A model generated the notes under the pieces. The model was given only the letters and a program-made list of their open reading frames with translations. It ran no database searches and had not been told where the DNA came from. Shown here piece by piece: positions 23,099 to 34,211 of a stretch of DNA of 64,000 bases. Source of the stretch: Allacma fusca (Eukaryota; Arthropoda; Collembola; Symphypleona; Sminthuridae); the NCBI GenBank assembly GCA_947179485.1, contig OX359247.1, forward strand, positions 8,523,060 through 8,587,059, given 5' to 3'. Numbering within the stretch: the stretch's first letter is position 1; each line of letters begins with the position of its first letter. The translations under genes and the position numbers were made by a program.

Positions 23099-24290
23099 CA
23101 GTGGTCGGTGACGTTCTGATTGTGAGCTAATAAAATGAATGACTGCCGGGACAAGATAGCGGGACGGAATGGGTTCAAGTGGGTGGATGGAAATGGAGGG
23201 ACGGGATATAATGGGTCTAATTGCCAGGACTGGATGGAGTGGTGCAAGTGGCGGGACGGGATGGGTCAAAGCGGCCGGACATGATGGAACGGGTCCAAGT
23301 GGTCGGAATGAATGGAGTGGTGCAAACGGCGGGATGGAATGGAATGTGTCTCAGTGGCGGTATGTGAATGGATGGGTCAAAATGGTGAGACGGAATGGAA
23401 TGTTTGCAAGTAGCGGGATGGGATGGAATGTACGGATCAAGTCACTTGGTAGGATCGGATGGAGTTGTTTAAAAAGATAGGATGGTAAGGTATGAGTTCA
23501 CCGGATGCCGGATGGGTTGGAAGGAGAGTTTTACTAATAGACTTGATTTAATTCTAAAAAAATATTTTCGTTTCTACTGGGTGGTCAGTAACGTTTGCGA
23601 ATCGAGGTTGTTTACCAAGATCTAATGATGCTGCACAATATGTTTTTGTACAGAATTTTATTCCATATCTGCCGGATTTTTTTCCCGAATCAGTCAGTCA
23701 GGTGGAAAACCCAGATGTTATGAGCGATTATGATGCCAAACTTGCAAGGCAAGATTTCCAGATGGTTCTGGATCCTAATAAATTGGCACGTGTTTTAGTA
23801 CAAAGTTCTGTACAAAAGCATCTTTCCACAATTTTATTGTGTACCATGATTAGATCTTGAACTCTCTTGGAGCCTCTAGATAAGAGAACCTCTAGGAGAA
23901 CCATATAGACTCATTCTACCCCGTCCCTCCATTTCAATCCCGCCACCTCGACCTATTCCATTCCGCCCCGCCAAATGGTGCCTTCAGCCGCCATTTCCGC
24001 ATTTTATTGATTCAGCCCGCCCCCGCAAGTGTCCTGCATTTTATTTATATTTCCCCCAATCTGAGCTGCCGGGTTTCCGCAATTTAATGCGGCCACGATT
24101 ATCTATGGGGTCAATGTTACAGTCCCAGCCCTTTTTCAAAATCTTTGGACACGATGTTGTCTCCATTCCATCCCGATTATCTACCACGGACATTTTACTG
24201 TACCTGCCCCCGTCCCAAAAATCTATGGGACAATGTTTCCGTCCCGTCCGATTAAATCTATAGAGACCAGAGACCACATTGCCACCCCTG
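23099..24290. mobile_element. Probable inverted-repeat element with GGGACGGAATGG repeats (ends uncertain)
   Basis: A degenerate array of GGCGGGACGGAATGG and GGGTCCAAGTGG units covers 23155-23460 in plus orientation. The same motif recurs inverted (CCATTCCG, CCGTCCC, CCCGCCACC) over 23915-24260. This paired inverted layout matches the other repeat-stuffed elements. The tentative ends CAGTGGTCGG (23099) and CCACCCCTG (24290) pair poorly and no duplication was found, so the limits are approximate. Confidence 0.4.
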
Positions 24291-25705
24291 AAATCGCGTA
24301 TCTGTAACTCCATGTGTATTGTCTAGTTAAGTCTAATCTGCTATGTCGATATTTCTTCCTAGTCTAGTCGCGTTTCACTGAACTTAGGGCAGTAGTGCGC
24401 AGTAGCGATCAGTATATATAGGCAGGCGGAGAAGTTCGAATGATTTGAAGTAAACTGAAATGAGAAACTGAGAATAACGTCGGAAGTCAGAACCGAAGAC
24501 TCTGAAGCCGCGGAGTGACAGAGAAAAAGGGAGTCGGATACAGGGTAAGTGAATAATATAAATAGTACATTAAGCATATACTTAAATGAAGGGGTGGATA
24601 CGGGTGAACTTTTTGGTCAGTGCTAACAACAAGAGAGGGATGGAAAGGTGATGCTTTTGCTGTCATAGTGCATGAGCTCCAGAGACGCGACACGATTTGG
24701 AATCCAGAGCTTGTACGGGAAAGTTACGGTGTTTGTCGGCGTCGGCGTGCTCAAAGTTTAAAAAGATAAATAAGTACCACCAATTCCACTTGAGAAGTAT
24801 TTTCTTCGGTTGGCTATATTTCGTTCTTTCTGTTTCAAGGATTTATTTTGGAGCGGAAAGGGGACTCAAGTCTAGCAATTTGTTATCTGGTTACGGCCAG
24901 TAAGGTAATTAAACGAAGTAGTTGTAGTGTCATGGAATTTTATCTATTGCACTTGCATCGAATGATTTTAATGATGGTTGTACGTCGCTGTGTAATCCCC
25001 GAGGATGAGCCGGATAGACTCCAAAAGAATACGTGTACTCAAAAATACTCAAAACATAATCAAAATTTCACACTTACACACATGCCTCAGGCTAAATACT
25101 GTGTTGTGTGAAACGATAAGCGTACAACAAAGGATAAAAATTATTCTAAATTTTTTTAAAACCCTGAGAGGCCCCAGGTGAAATCCTTTAAAGAGGCTCT
25201 TAACAAAATGTTTTCAAAATCGGTTCATAAATGTCTGAGATCTAGCTTACATATCTAAACCGCATTTCAGATTTTCCAATTCCAACCCGTAACGGTGGGG
25301 GGGGGGAACTCGGGATGTTCTGCATTTGGTAGCTTCATTTGGGGTCCACTAATAAAACTATGAGCAATTTTGCATAATCTTGTCAACTTTTTTCCTTATT
25401 TACCTGTAACCACTTTACACGCTCCAATATATAGAGTAAGTACTACTAAAAATTACTATGCTGTAATACCAGTGAGTGACTGACCTTGTGGGTCTGGTTT
25501 TGGTATATAATGTAACCGACTAATTTATGTCATCGATGTAGGTAGAGCAAATAGAACAGAGGAAATTTGTTGAGTGTATATCTTTTTGGTGAAAGTATTG
25601 TAATAGAGTGATTAGTCCAATTTACCATGATGGGATGTAAGATGATAGTTTTGATAGTATCATTAATAGGAATGAAATCTTTAATTCGGCAGACTCGGGA
25701 GATTC
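24291..25705. other. Intergenic region upstream of DCPS
   Basis: No gene is seen. Several frames of 60-90 codons are open but lack recognisable features. A ten-G run occurs near 25297-25306. The final ~200 bases are the likely 5' flank or leader of the DCPS gene. Confidence 0.45.
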
Positions 25706-27480
25706 ATGGAATCCCATAAAGAAGTAGATACGGAAGTATCGTCAAAGAAGAGAAAACTAGAAGAAGAACCCGATCAGGTTGGCGTTGAGTTAAAGAAAGT
25801 GTCAGAAAGTACAGCGAAGTTGGACGGTAACGGAAGTGAGGTGAAGTCGGATGTGGGATTTGAAGATTTTAGTGGTTTTGAAGTCACGAAGATATTGAGT
25901 AATAGTGCCGACTACAAACGAGTGGTTGTGCAAGCTACGGTGGAAGGAGACAAAACTGCAGTGATTGTTTTGGACAAGAAACCGTTCACAGAAGAAGTGC
26001 TGGGCCAGTTTTTCTCGGAGAATAGTCAGCTCAAGCATACTTTCCAGAACGATATTTACGGAAGTTACGACTGCAATCCTGTTCCAGCGGCTGCGGGTAG
26101 GCCCTCTCTATGACTCATGTTATTATTCCTAAATATATAGTATTATAACTTTTCAGGGGTCCATATGATGATACACTGGACATCTAACTTTGAAGCAAAA
26201 AATAGGGACAGTGGACAGCATGGTCACATTTGCTTGTTTTTTCGTGACCAAGTTTTGGGGTAAAATAGAAGGCTATACTTTTGGGGATGTACTAAGTAAA
26301 ACTAAAATGTTTTCCTCAACAAATTTTATTAGGTAGTAAGCATACAAGATTAACCTGTTTCAGCTTTATTTTGTTCAAAAGATTTGACGAAGGTAAAATA
26401 GGGCAATCAGCTGAGATAGTTAAGATTAAAAATAGAAATTTTTGAACTGCAAAAAGCTTAGGATCAAAGTATTCGTTACTTGGTGTACAATATCTAAGTA
26501 GGGATGTTCGTGGGGAACAACAGAGATCAACAAGTTAGAATAAATCCGTAAAGTGTAACGACCTAAGAAAAATTACAGTCTCCACCCTGGTAACATTGGT
26601 AGACAGATATGTGATGACTTTTACCATATTGTTGTATGTTGTCTAGAAATCAAAGCTACGGTTGTTTATCCTGCCACGGAGAAACACATTGAGAAGTACG
26701 TATTTCGTCCTTTACATCTGATTGACGAGACTGCCGAGGTATACAAGAACGTGACCCTTCCTTATTTGGAAAGCAGCTCTTTCAATATTCAGTGGGTATT
26801 TAATATACTTGAGCACAAGAAAGAAGCAGATCGTATTGTTTTTGAGGATCCAGACCCAAACAACGGGTTTGTACTACTGCCGGATTTAAAGTGGGACGGA
26901 GTTGCTTTGGAGAATCTGTATCTGGTGGCTATTGTTCATACCAGGGATATCAAGTCGATTCGGGATCTGACCCAAGATCATTTACCTTTGCTGGAAAACC
27001 TTTTGAAAGCCGGATCGGTAAGATTGTTGCGAAGTTCTCTACATGAAAGTCATTTGGATGGTGTTATATTTGATTATATTATTTATGGCTTAAATATTCA
27101 TATAGAAAGCAATCGAAGACAAGTACGGATTGAAGAGGAGTCAACTCCGTATCTACTTACACTACCAGCCGTCTTATTACCATCTGCATATTCATTTTAC
27201 GGCTTTAGGCTTCAATGCTCCTGGTAAGACTTCCTACTGTATCAGTATCTCCAACACTTTCAGGTGATGTACAAGTCGCTAAATTGTTAATTATATATGT
27301 GATGTTCATGATGTTGATTTATATGTAGGCATTTACACGGAGAAGTCACATTTACTTCAGTCTGTGATAGCCAACATCAAAGGAAATCCAAATTACTACC
27401 AGGAGGCTGTACTTCCGTTTGTAGTAAAGCAAGGCGATAAGCTGTATCAAAACCTGAGCGAATATGGATACGAATTCTGA
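25706..27480 (+). CDS. DCPS: m7GpppX diphosphatase (scavenger decapping enzyme), 4 exons
   Basis: It hydrolyses the residual cap dinucleotide after 3'-to-5' mRNA decay, releasing m7GMP. Exons: 25706-26096, 26647-27017, 27106-27223, 27329-27480 (TGA), 343 residues, with all junctions GT-AG and in frame. The N-terminal swapped-dimer domain covers about 50-150, with an acidic/basic leader containing the NLS-like KKRK. The cap-binding core shows [22 protein letters not shown] and [10 protein letters not shown]. The HIT motif is HLHIHF in exon 3 with the central nucleophile His282. Length and domain order equal those of animal DCPS. The last 17 bases overlap the start of UBE3D in another frame, which suggests one bicistronic transcript. 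Confidence 0.93.
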
Positions 27481-28828
27481 TGACACGAACACCTGCAAAA
27501 TTTTCGTTGAAAATTTTCCGAAACTCAGTGTCGTCAATGTTTATATTACTTCAAACAATCTGCTTCCTTCAACCACATTGCATGCCCATGATGATCGAAT
27601 TTTTATACCTTCCATTAGTATTGGCACATCTTTCTCAGGTTTAGTCTTCGAACCTGTGATGAACAAGGGCATGCACACATTTTCCAATCAGACTGGCCAC
27701 TTTCGTCTAATTACTCGTCCTCAAAATTCGCTGTCTGGAAGTGGTCGAGCTGAAGTAATTTCTCGTAATTTTCAAAACTCATCCTACGACGAAGGGATAT
27801 CTAATCTTATCAAGAATTCCCTAAACGACGTCGCGCTTATGGAGCATAGTCCTTACGTAATCAAATGCCAAAAGTGTGAATTCGTTCTTTCGGGTGAAAA
27901 CCCTCTTACATTCAAGAAAATCCGGCCGTTACCTGGTGCCAATTGGGAAGAGAATGCTAATGATCTGTGGTACTGCCATCACCCTCATCCTGCACAAGAA
28001 CATTGTCGAACATCTGCAGATCCTTTCACTAATGTCGAAATATCAGTAGAAGACGTCAGTGATTCGGTTCCTCCCATTGATGAAAATCTTGCTCATTTGC
28101 AAATCTCACAACCAACTCAGAGAGTTTCAGCATTTGCAGAAATCCGCGCACCTGATAAATTAGCTTGCTATTACGGCCCTTGTTATTGGGCTGTGAGTCC
28201 CATTAACTTTCCCGGAATTCACGGGGAAAATACTAAAACACAGTCCCTAGAAAATGAATCTACCGTCAATGCAGCAATCTGTTCTAACTGTAAGTTAGAA
28301 ATCGGGTATTTCCGTAATGATAGGTGTTTAATAATATGGGACTATGGCGTTGTCTGGATTCAGGGTTCCAAATTCGGGTCTTCATCACAGCCTTTCAGCG
28401 ATTCTGTTGTGGATGATAAGTTGAAACGAAATTTTAAAAAGGTCGTCTATGCAGCTTTGCACGAATGGGCATTTAGTCTCACTTGCAAACTCCTAGTCAA
28501 GCCCATAAACTACGAGGATTCGCTATTTCTGTGGAATATTGATAGAAATTTAACAGTCTATGAAGGAAAAATTTGCACTAACAGTAGTACTAATATTTTG
28601 ATGCCTGTGAAAATAGCAAAGTTTATGTTTTGCACCGTTTCTGATGCCCAGCTGCAGGATGAAACAAATCCCGTTACTGCGAAGGTTCTCGATAACGGTG
28701 GGAGTGACCACCAAATTATCGTCCCCGACCTTGTTATTCAGAAGGGCATAGAAATGATGCAAAATTCCTCCGCCGTGTACTTGACTACACTGGAGCCTCT
28801 CAAATGTGGCTACTTGACTTTTGGTTAA
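27464..28828 (+). CDS. UBE3D: UBE3D-like HECT_2-type E3 ligase / E2-binding protein, single exon
   Basis: The 454-residue uninterrupted frame matches the UBE3D (UBE2CBP, HECT_2) family. Seen are conserved Cys-rich pieces YVIKCQKCEF, NDLWYCHHPHP and AAICSNCKLEIGYF, and the late ALHEWAF block. The yeast relative Ipa1 and animal UBE3D act in mRNA 3'-end cleavage through Ysh1/CPSF73, and UBE3D was first described as an E2C-binding E3. The ATG at 27464 lies inside DCPS codons, 14 bp before the DCPS stop. Family-like sequence begins before the next Met (about 27658), so a later start would truncate the domain. It is the only intronless cellular gene in the window. The alternative to a bicistron is an unseen upstream exon or alternative splice into the DCPS last exon. 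Confidence 0.82.
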   Translation: MDTNSDDTNTCKIFVENFPKLSVVNVYITSNNLLPSTTLHAHDDRIFIPSISIGTSFSGLVFEPVMNKGMHTFSNQTGHFRLITRPQNSLSGSGRAEVISRNFQNSSYDEGISNLIKNSLNDVALMEHSPYVIKCQKCEFVLSGENPLTFKKIRPLPGANWEENANDLWYCHHPHPAQEHCRTSADPFTNVEISVEDVSDSVPPIDENLAHLQISQPTQRVSAFAEIRAPDKLACYYGPCYWAVSPINFPGIHGENTKTQSLENESTVNAAICSNCKLEIGYFRNDRCLIIWDYGVVWIQGSKFGSSSQPFSDSVVDDKLKRNFKKVVYAALHEWAFSLTCKLLVKPINYEDSLFLWNIDRNLTVYEGKICTNSSTNILMPVKIAKFMFCTVSDAQLQDETNPVTAKVLDNGGSDHQIIVPDLVIQKGIEMMQNSSAVYLTTLEPLKCGYLTFG

Positions 28829-30497
28829 TGGCTACATTCGAATATTTGGGGTGGGGATAAAAATATTTCTTTAATAACGTTTTACTATTTGTTCCTCTTC
28901 ATTTCTATCCATAGAATTATTTTAATATTTTCTGATCCTGTAAATTTAATCACTAAACAAAGTGGGTGGATAATGTATAAATGTTGCCCATTATAATTCA
29001 CAAATATGGATCACACATTAAAGATATTCGAATAATAGCTTTTCATTTTGTACTCAATTATTTTGGTCAGCAGAAGAACATTCGTATTTGGATTTCCTAC
29101 GGCACAGCTGCACTCATAATCAGCACATGTTTTTGGCATTGTATATGGCATTATTTTTTCAGTTTCTATTAGTATTTTATGTTTTTATACTGAGTTCATA
29201 GAATTGGTAGGAGGAATAGTGTGTAGTCATTTTTAGTTCTTTGTAAACACTTACTTACATCAGTGTAAAACAATGTTTTGGATAAATAATATCCTAAAAT
29301 ACACACGTGCTACAAAATATATACAATTAGGTGAAAGTTTCAAAATTGTTGACTTTTGAGATTCTTCTGGGATTTAACATTAAATATTTTAAGAGACACG
29401 GGGGACCGCTACCTAATTTTCAGCATTAAAAAAAAGAAACTTTGGCGACCATTGCCAAATAATACTTGCAAATCCTTGTACCACTCCGTATGGGTTCACG
29501 CTATTTCATTTTGTTTTTTTTAATTATATTCTTCAAGTAATTACTTCAAGCACCTAATTAATTACATTTTAACAAATCTTAAATACAGCGTGTCTCAAAC
29601 CATTTTTCTCACCTAGCCCAGTTTGTAGCAAATTTTTTTCCAGATTTTTCTAAATTTGTTCTATCCCAGTAGTTCCAAAATTCGGGATGCAGTGCTCAGG
29701 CAAGTGGAGCAAAGTCAAGATTTTTTGGAAATAACTCAAAGAAAGTTTGAATTTCGGCTCAAATTTTTTTTTTAAATATGAAAGACTTGCTCGTATGAAG
29801 TGAATTTCAAGGGCTTTCAAACGGGCACCACGAGAGATTTCTTCGTTTAATTGTTTAGACAGGGACAAAAGAGTGAAGCAAGAATTAGCCACAAAAAATG
29901 TGTTAATCGATTAATTAGATTGAAGAAAAATCGATGAGTTTCTGAGCTACGGGCATGGATTTTTTTTAATTCGGGAGAAAATTTGCTACAAACTGGGGGA
30001 ATGCAATATTTTATTTGCTGTTCCTTCCTTCCTTCAATAAACTTCATTTGTGGTGCATACACTGCTTGCATACCATGCCATGACAACTTTACAATAGAAC
30101 AAGCATTCTAATTAAAGCAAGCAAAATAACTCACGATGCTAAAAGCTGCGAGTTGCTCGTTTCATTGTTTGGGGGTAATTTCAAGGTGTAGTGTTAAAGT
30201 GGGGGATCGCGCGGATGCCGAGTGACATTGCAAGTTTAAAGGATTTTTGCATTTAAAGGCATAGTCGTACATACGTATTGACTCGGCGGATTTGAGAACA
30301 GAAACAGAAACTTTACAACCGTAGAGCAGTCGATACGAAGTCTTATTCTGTCAGGATAAATTCGCCGACAATTTCGTACTTTTTTCTCGTGAGTATACCT
30401 GATCTTGATACAGATTCTGATTATCACTGACATTATTTAGGAAGTCAGGGAGCAGTGAGACATATTAAGTTGAAAGGATATCATCTTCAAGATCAAA
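28829..30497. other. Intergenic region between UBE3D and PSMB6
   Basis: No gene is seen apart from the inverted-repeat element at 29617-29997. The stretch is AT-rich with short unsupported frames on both strands. The PSMB6 promoter should lie at its right end. An in-frame TGA at 30471-30473 closes the PSMB6 frame upstream of its ATG. Confidence 0.45.
29617..29997. mobile_element. 381-bp inverted-repeat element
   Basis: CCCAGTTTGTAGCAAATTTT at the left end (29617-29636) is exactly the inverse of the right end (29978-29997). Flanking bases show no convincing duplication and no TA or TTAA pair, so the superfamily cannot be given. No coding capacity. Confidence 0.6.
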
Positions 30498-31618
30498 ATG
30501 GCAGATTGGTTGACAGCAGAACATTCAACGGGGGTAAGTTATATTTGTATTCAAGATTTTGTAAAACATACCTTGTTTGGTGGATAATTTTAGAAATCGT
30601 GAAGTTGATTGTGAATCGTTTGAATTTTTTCAGACTTCGCTGGTTGCAGCCGAATTCGACGGCGGTGTGGTGATTGGGGCTGATTCTCGAACTACGACGG
30701 GGTAAAATAAACTGAATACTTTTTAGAGAGAACTGTGAGAATTTGTTTTTGTGGGAGGTGTAAATAAGTATTGCTAATTTACAATAAATTTATGATATTA
30801 TCTTTGTTCCAGTGCGTACGTAGCTAATCGTGTGACGGACAAATTAACTCGGCTATCCGACCAAATCTATTGCTGCCGGTCTGGTTCAGCGGCGGACACT
30901 CAAGCTATTGCAGATATAGCAGCGTATCACTTGGAATTCCAGGAGTAAGAACTCAGGCTTGGACATTTTAGCTAATAAATTATAAACGGAGGGGTTTTAA
31001 AGTACAACTATTGGAATTTCATATTATTTATATGGAGAAATGTTTAATTTTACTTAAAGGATTGAGACGGGCCAGCCACCTTTAGTTAATGTAGCCGCGA
31101 AGGTTGTTCAGGACATTTGTTACAACTACCGGGACCAGATGAGTGCTGGCATGATCATTGGTGGATGGGATGTCCGAAAAGGAGGACAAGTGTATGCGAT
31201 TCCTATCGGTGGTATGATTGTTCGTCAAGCCATTGCTATCGGAGGTTCGGGCTCATCTTACATCTATGGCTTTGTCGATGCTCAGTTCAAGGAGGGAATG
31301 CAAAAGGAAGATTGTGTAGAATTTGTGAAAAAATGTAAGTTGGTTAAATTGTTTCTGGGAATGTACACAATAGTGTATCTGTTTTGGAGAATTCGCTTGT
31401 AATTGAGACTCCTGAGTGTGAACTACTGTTGTTTTGTAAGTTTAAATATTTCGTAACTCACAATTTTCGTTTTTGATTTTTTAGGCCTTGGGCTAGCCAT
31501 TAGTCGAGATGGCTCCAGTGGAGGTGTGATTAGAGTTGGTATAATTACGAAGGACGGGGTGGAACGTCGTGTGTTTACTCCTACAATGCCCGAGTTCCCT
31601 AAATTCTATGAGGGATAG
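30498..31618 (+). CDS. PSMB6: 20S proteasome subunit beta-1 (caspase-like), 5 exons
   Basis: This is the catalytic beta-1 subunit of the 20S core, cleaving after acidic residues. Exons: 30498-30533, 30634-30701, 30813-30944, 31060-31334, 31485-31618 (TAG), 214 residues, all GT-AG and in frame. The propeptide is only 12 residues and ends STG; Thr13 (mature Thr1) is the first codon of exon 2 and is the autocatalytic nucleophile. Mature Asp17 ([10 protein letters not shown]) and Lys33 (NRVTDK) are in place, followed by [25 protein letters not shown] and [11 protein letters not shown], all beta-1 signatures. The propeptide is much shorter than the ~34 residues of the human protein. The start is fixed by an in-frame stop at 30471. 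Convergent with MTERF4. Confidence 0.94.
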
Positions 31619-31787
31619 GAGGTTCATCACCTACGTGTTTTGCGTTTTATGTTACAGTTTTACAAGAACATCGTAAATGTATAATTATTATTCCAGAAAC
31701 TATTTAAAACAGAAGGTCCGTTGGCTTTCGGGCGAATTTAAAATTTCTGTATTGCTTTTCTGTCTACAGATCCGGATATGGTGAAAC

Positions 31788-31831
31788 AATAAAAATTTGA
31801 ATACTTTAGTAATGAATTTATTAACTTTATT
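31788..31831. terminator. Facing poly(A) signals of PSMB6 (+) and MTERF4 (-)
   Basis: AATAAA on the plus strand at 31788-31793 lies 170 bp after the PSMB6 stop. TTTATT at 31826-31831 and 31817-31822 reads AATAAA on the minus strand, 67-81 bp after the MTERF4 stop. With normal 10-30-base spacing to cleavage, the two 3' ends would meet or overlap around 31800-31815. Confidence 0.6.
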
Positions 31832-31897
31832 GGTATCAAAATATACATTAGAACCTAGATTCATGTTTATTGAGGAAATCTTGTATTGTTTCATAAT

Positions 31898-33387
31898 TTA
31901 AAAGAAAAAGTCTACAGTATCTTTACTACTAAATATTTCGCCTGAATTGTTAGTTCGATAACGTTCATGTGTGTAATCTCGTTTAAGTATCGATTCTTCC
32001 TCTTCAGCATTATTGTCTTCATTGTCAGAATCATCTTCGGATCTCGAATCGATTTTGTCATAATGTTCTTGATGAGACAGCCATTCCTCCAACTCCAAGT
32101 CATGCTCTTCTTTTTCCAAAACGTCTTGAAAAACTTCCAACTCATCGACCGAGAGTGTGTTTTGAGTACAAACCGATAAAAATTTATCATCATTTGAACA
32201 AACAATCACCATTGGGTGGAAATATTTTTCCCGCTGTGTCGCAATCCTCCTCCTGTCTTCCTCCGCTTGAAACTTTAGGAATTTGTGGTAAGGCATTGGT
32301 TTATAAAATCCGGCTCGAATGAGAAATTCATGACGAAAATGTATCTGACTAAAATTCCGACTAACTGCTTCGGATTTGGCTATAGACAACGTTGAATGAC
32401 TGTACTTCTTCCAAAGCAAATCCAGCTTACTCTTCAAAACTTGCTCATCTTCCACTAAAGTTCTGGGGTTATTTTTGACAAAAAGAATAAGCTCTTTAGT
32501 GGAAAAATACTGCGATAGAAATCCATAACATTTAGACACTGCGTCCGGGCTTAAATCCATAAGAGGTGGATATTTGTGAAACAGCATTACTCGATCCCTC
32601 TCAGGGACCCCAATTTGCCTCCAAGCTTTCGCAGAGTTCGGTAACAGTGTGTCATAATTATGTAAAAATTCTGGGTACCGGCTTAAAATCTACAAAAATC
32701 AAACCATACTTCAATTACTCCTTGATTTCTCCAAATCCTCCCCAAAACTGTCCATCCACAAATGTACCCCACCATACAATAACATGCAAGTCACCTTTGC
32801 CGTTTTCGTCGGGCTAAACCCATACAAGGCAGCATTAGCCATCACAGTTTTCACCACACCCCGATCCATTTCAGCAGCTTGAGGGAAAGTCTGTCCAAAA
32901 TATCATCACCACACAATTAAAAGCCAATCATCATTCCAACTTCACCGATAACGTTCACCCCTCCAAAGGAACTACAAATAATGTCCTACAACATTCAAGT
33001 CTTTACAATAATCACCTCCAAAATGTCATCCAAAGTCGAGTCCCTAATTTCCTTATACTCCACCACCTTGACTTCCTGGCTCTTCTTAGTTTTCTTCCTG
33101 AGCCACTTCTTATTAAACCGAGTTATTCTGGCTCCATCCTCCGCATAATTACTACCCTCCTCCTCCTCCTCCTCCTCACTCAGCTCAACCATCCCCGGTC
33201 TCTTCCCCTGACTACTCATCCCCACACTAAATACCTTCGGGACATCCAAAACCGTTCCGTAGCTTCTTCCCCCCCTCAAGTACCCTCCGCCCAAACCTCT
33301 CCAATTCCCAGACCCGCCAGGAGCCAGGTACTTCCATGACAATCCCAAAACCTCATTTGATCTCCGCATCAACTTCAGCACCCCCAT
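31898..33387 (-). CDS. MTERF4: Mitochondrial transcription termination factor 4 (mTERF4), 3 exons
   Basis: This is an mTERF-fold helical-repeat protein. In animals mTERF4 binds mitochondrial rRNA and recruits the NSUN4 methyltransferase during large-subunit assembly. Minus-strand exons: 33387-33016, 32890-32795, 32689-31898, 419 residues, all in frame. The N-terminus is rich in Arg and Gly with few acids, as for a mitochondrial presequence. A poly-Glu run and a Lys/Arg cluster precede the repeats. mTERF helices appear from about residue 130, for example ILSRYPEFL and the LLWKKYS...NFSQIHFRHEFLIRAGF region. The segment with SVDELEVFQDVLEKEE followed by an acidic tail is typical of mTERF4 rather than mTERF1-3. 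It is convergent with PSMB6 and divergent from the RBM7-like gene. Confidence 0.8.
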
Positions 33388-34171
33388 CTTGAGTCAATTC
33401 CCCCTCTTTGCCCTACTCTCCCAATGAATCTCCCATATACATTTATATCTTCCTCTGCTTTCACCTCCTTTCTCCCTCCTTGGATCCTCTTCCTCCAAAC
33501 TCTAGAAATGCCCCCAAAAAAAAGTAATCCATAAATATAACACATTACTAACAACTTCCCTCATGACCACCCAATTCCTCAACTTATCCCAAATAAGAAA
33601 CGGGCTGCTCATACATATTAATCATTCCATACAAACATTCAAATAAAAACTCCAAAAGTCAACACCAGAAAGTGAACTGTACAGTCTCATACTTACTTCA
33701 ATACAGACTCTCTGTCAGTCCTCGTCTCCAACTTTCTCCCCGTCCTCACACTCCCTATGACATCCAGAAGTTCGGGGAATAAAGCCCGAAATTTATTCTG
33801 GAAATATTCCTCCGAATGACTTCACACTGCGGATTCTTTCTGCAACATCCCAGTCCTACAGAGCTCTAGTTACTTCACTATTACTTAGGTACGTCGGTCC
33901 GGTCTTCCTCGTAACAGCCGGGAGTTGTTCAGGTGGGTAAATCGGGAAACACAGGAGGAGTGTAGTACATGCGGGTAGTCTACTATATAACTCCTGCTAG
34001 AATAAACACACACTCACACACGTACATATCACTATACCAATAGGATATTTTAATGCTCAAGTGTATAAGCAAGGAAATAAGGAGGGATGCGAGCGAGTGT
34101 AGTAGAGTGTAGGTTGTAGGAGTCATACTCGGAGAGTAAAAAACTATAACCTCGTCGCAGTGTTGCTCGTG

Positions 34172-34211
<40 letters not shown>

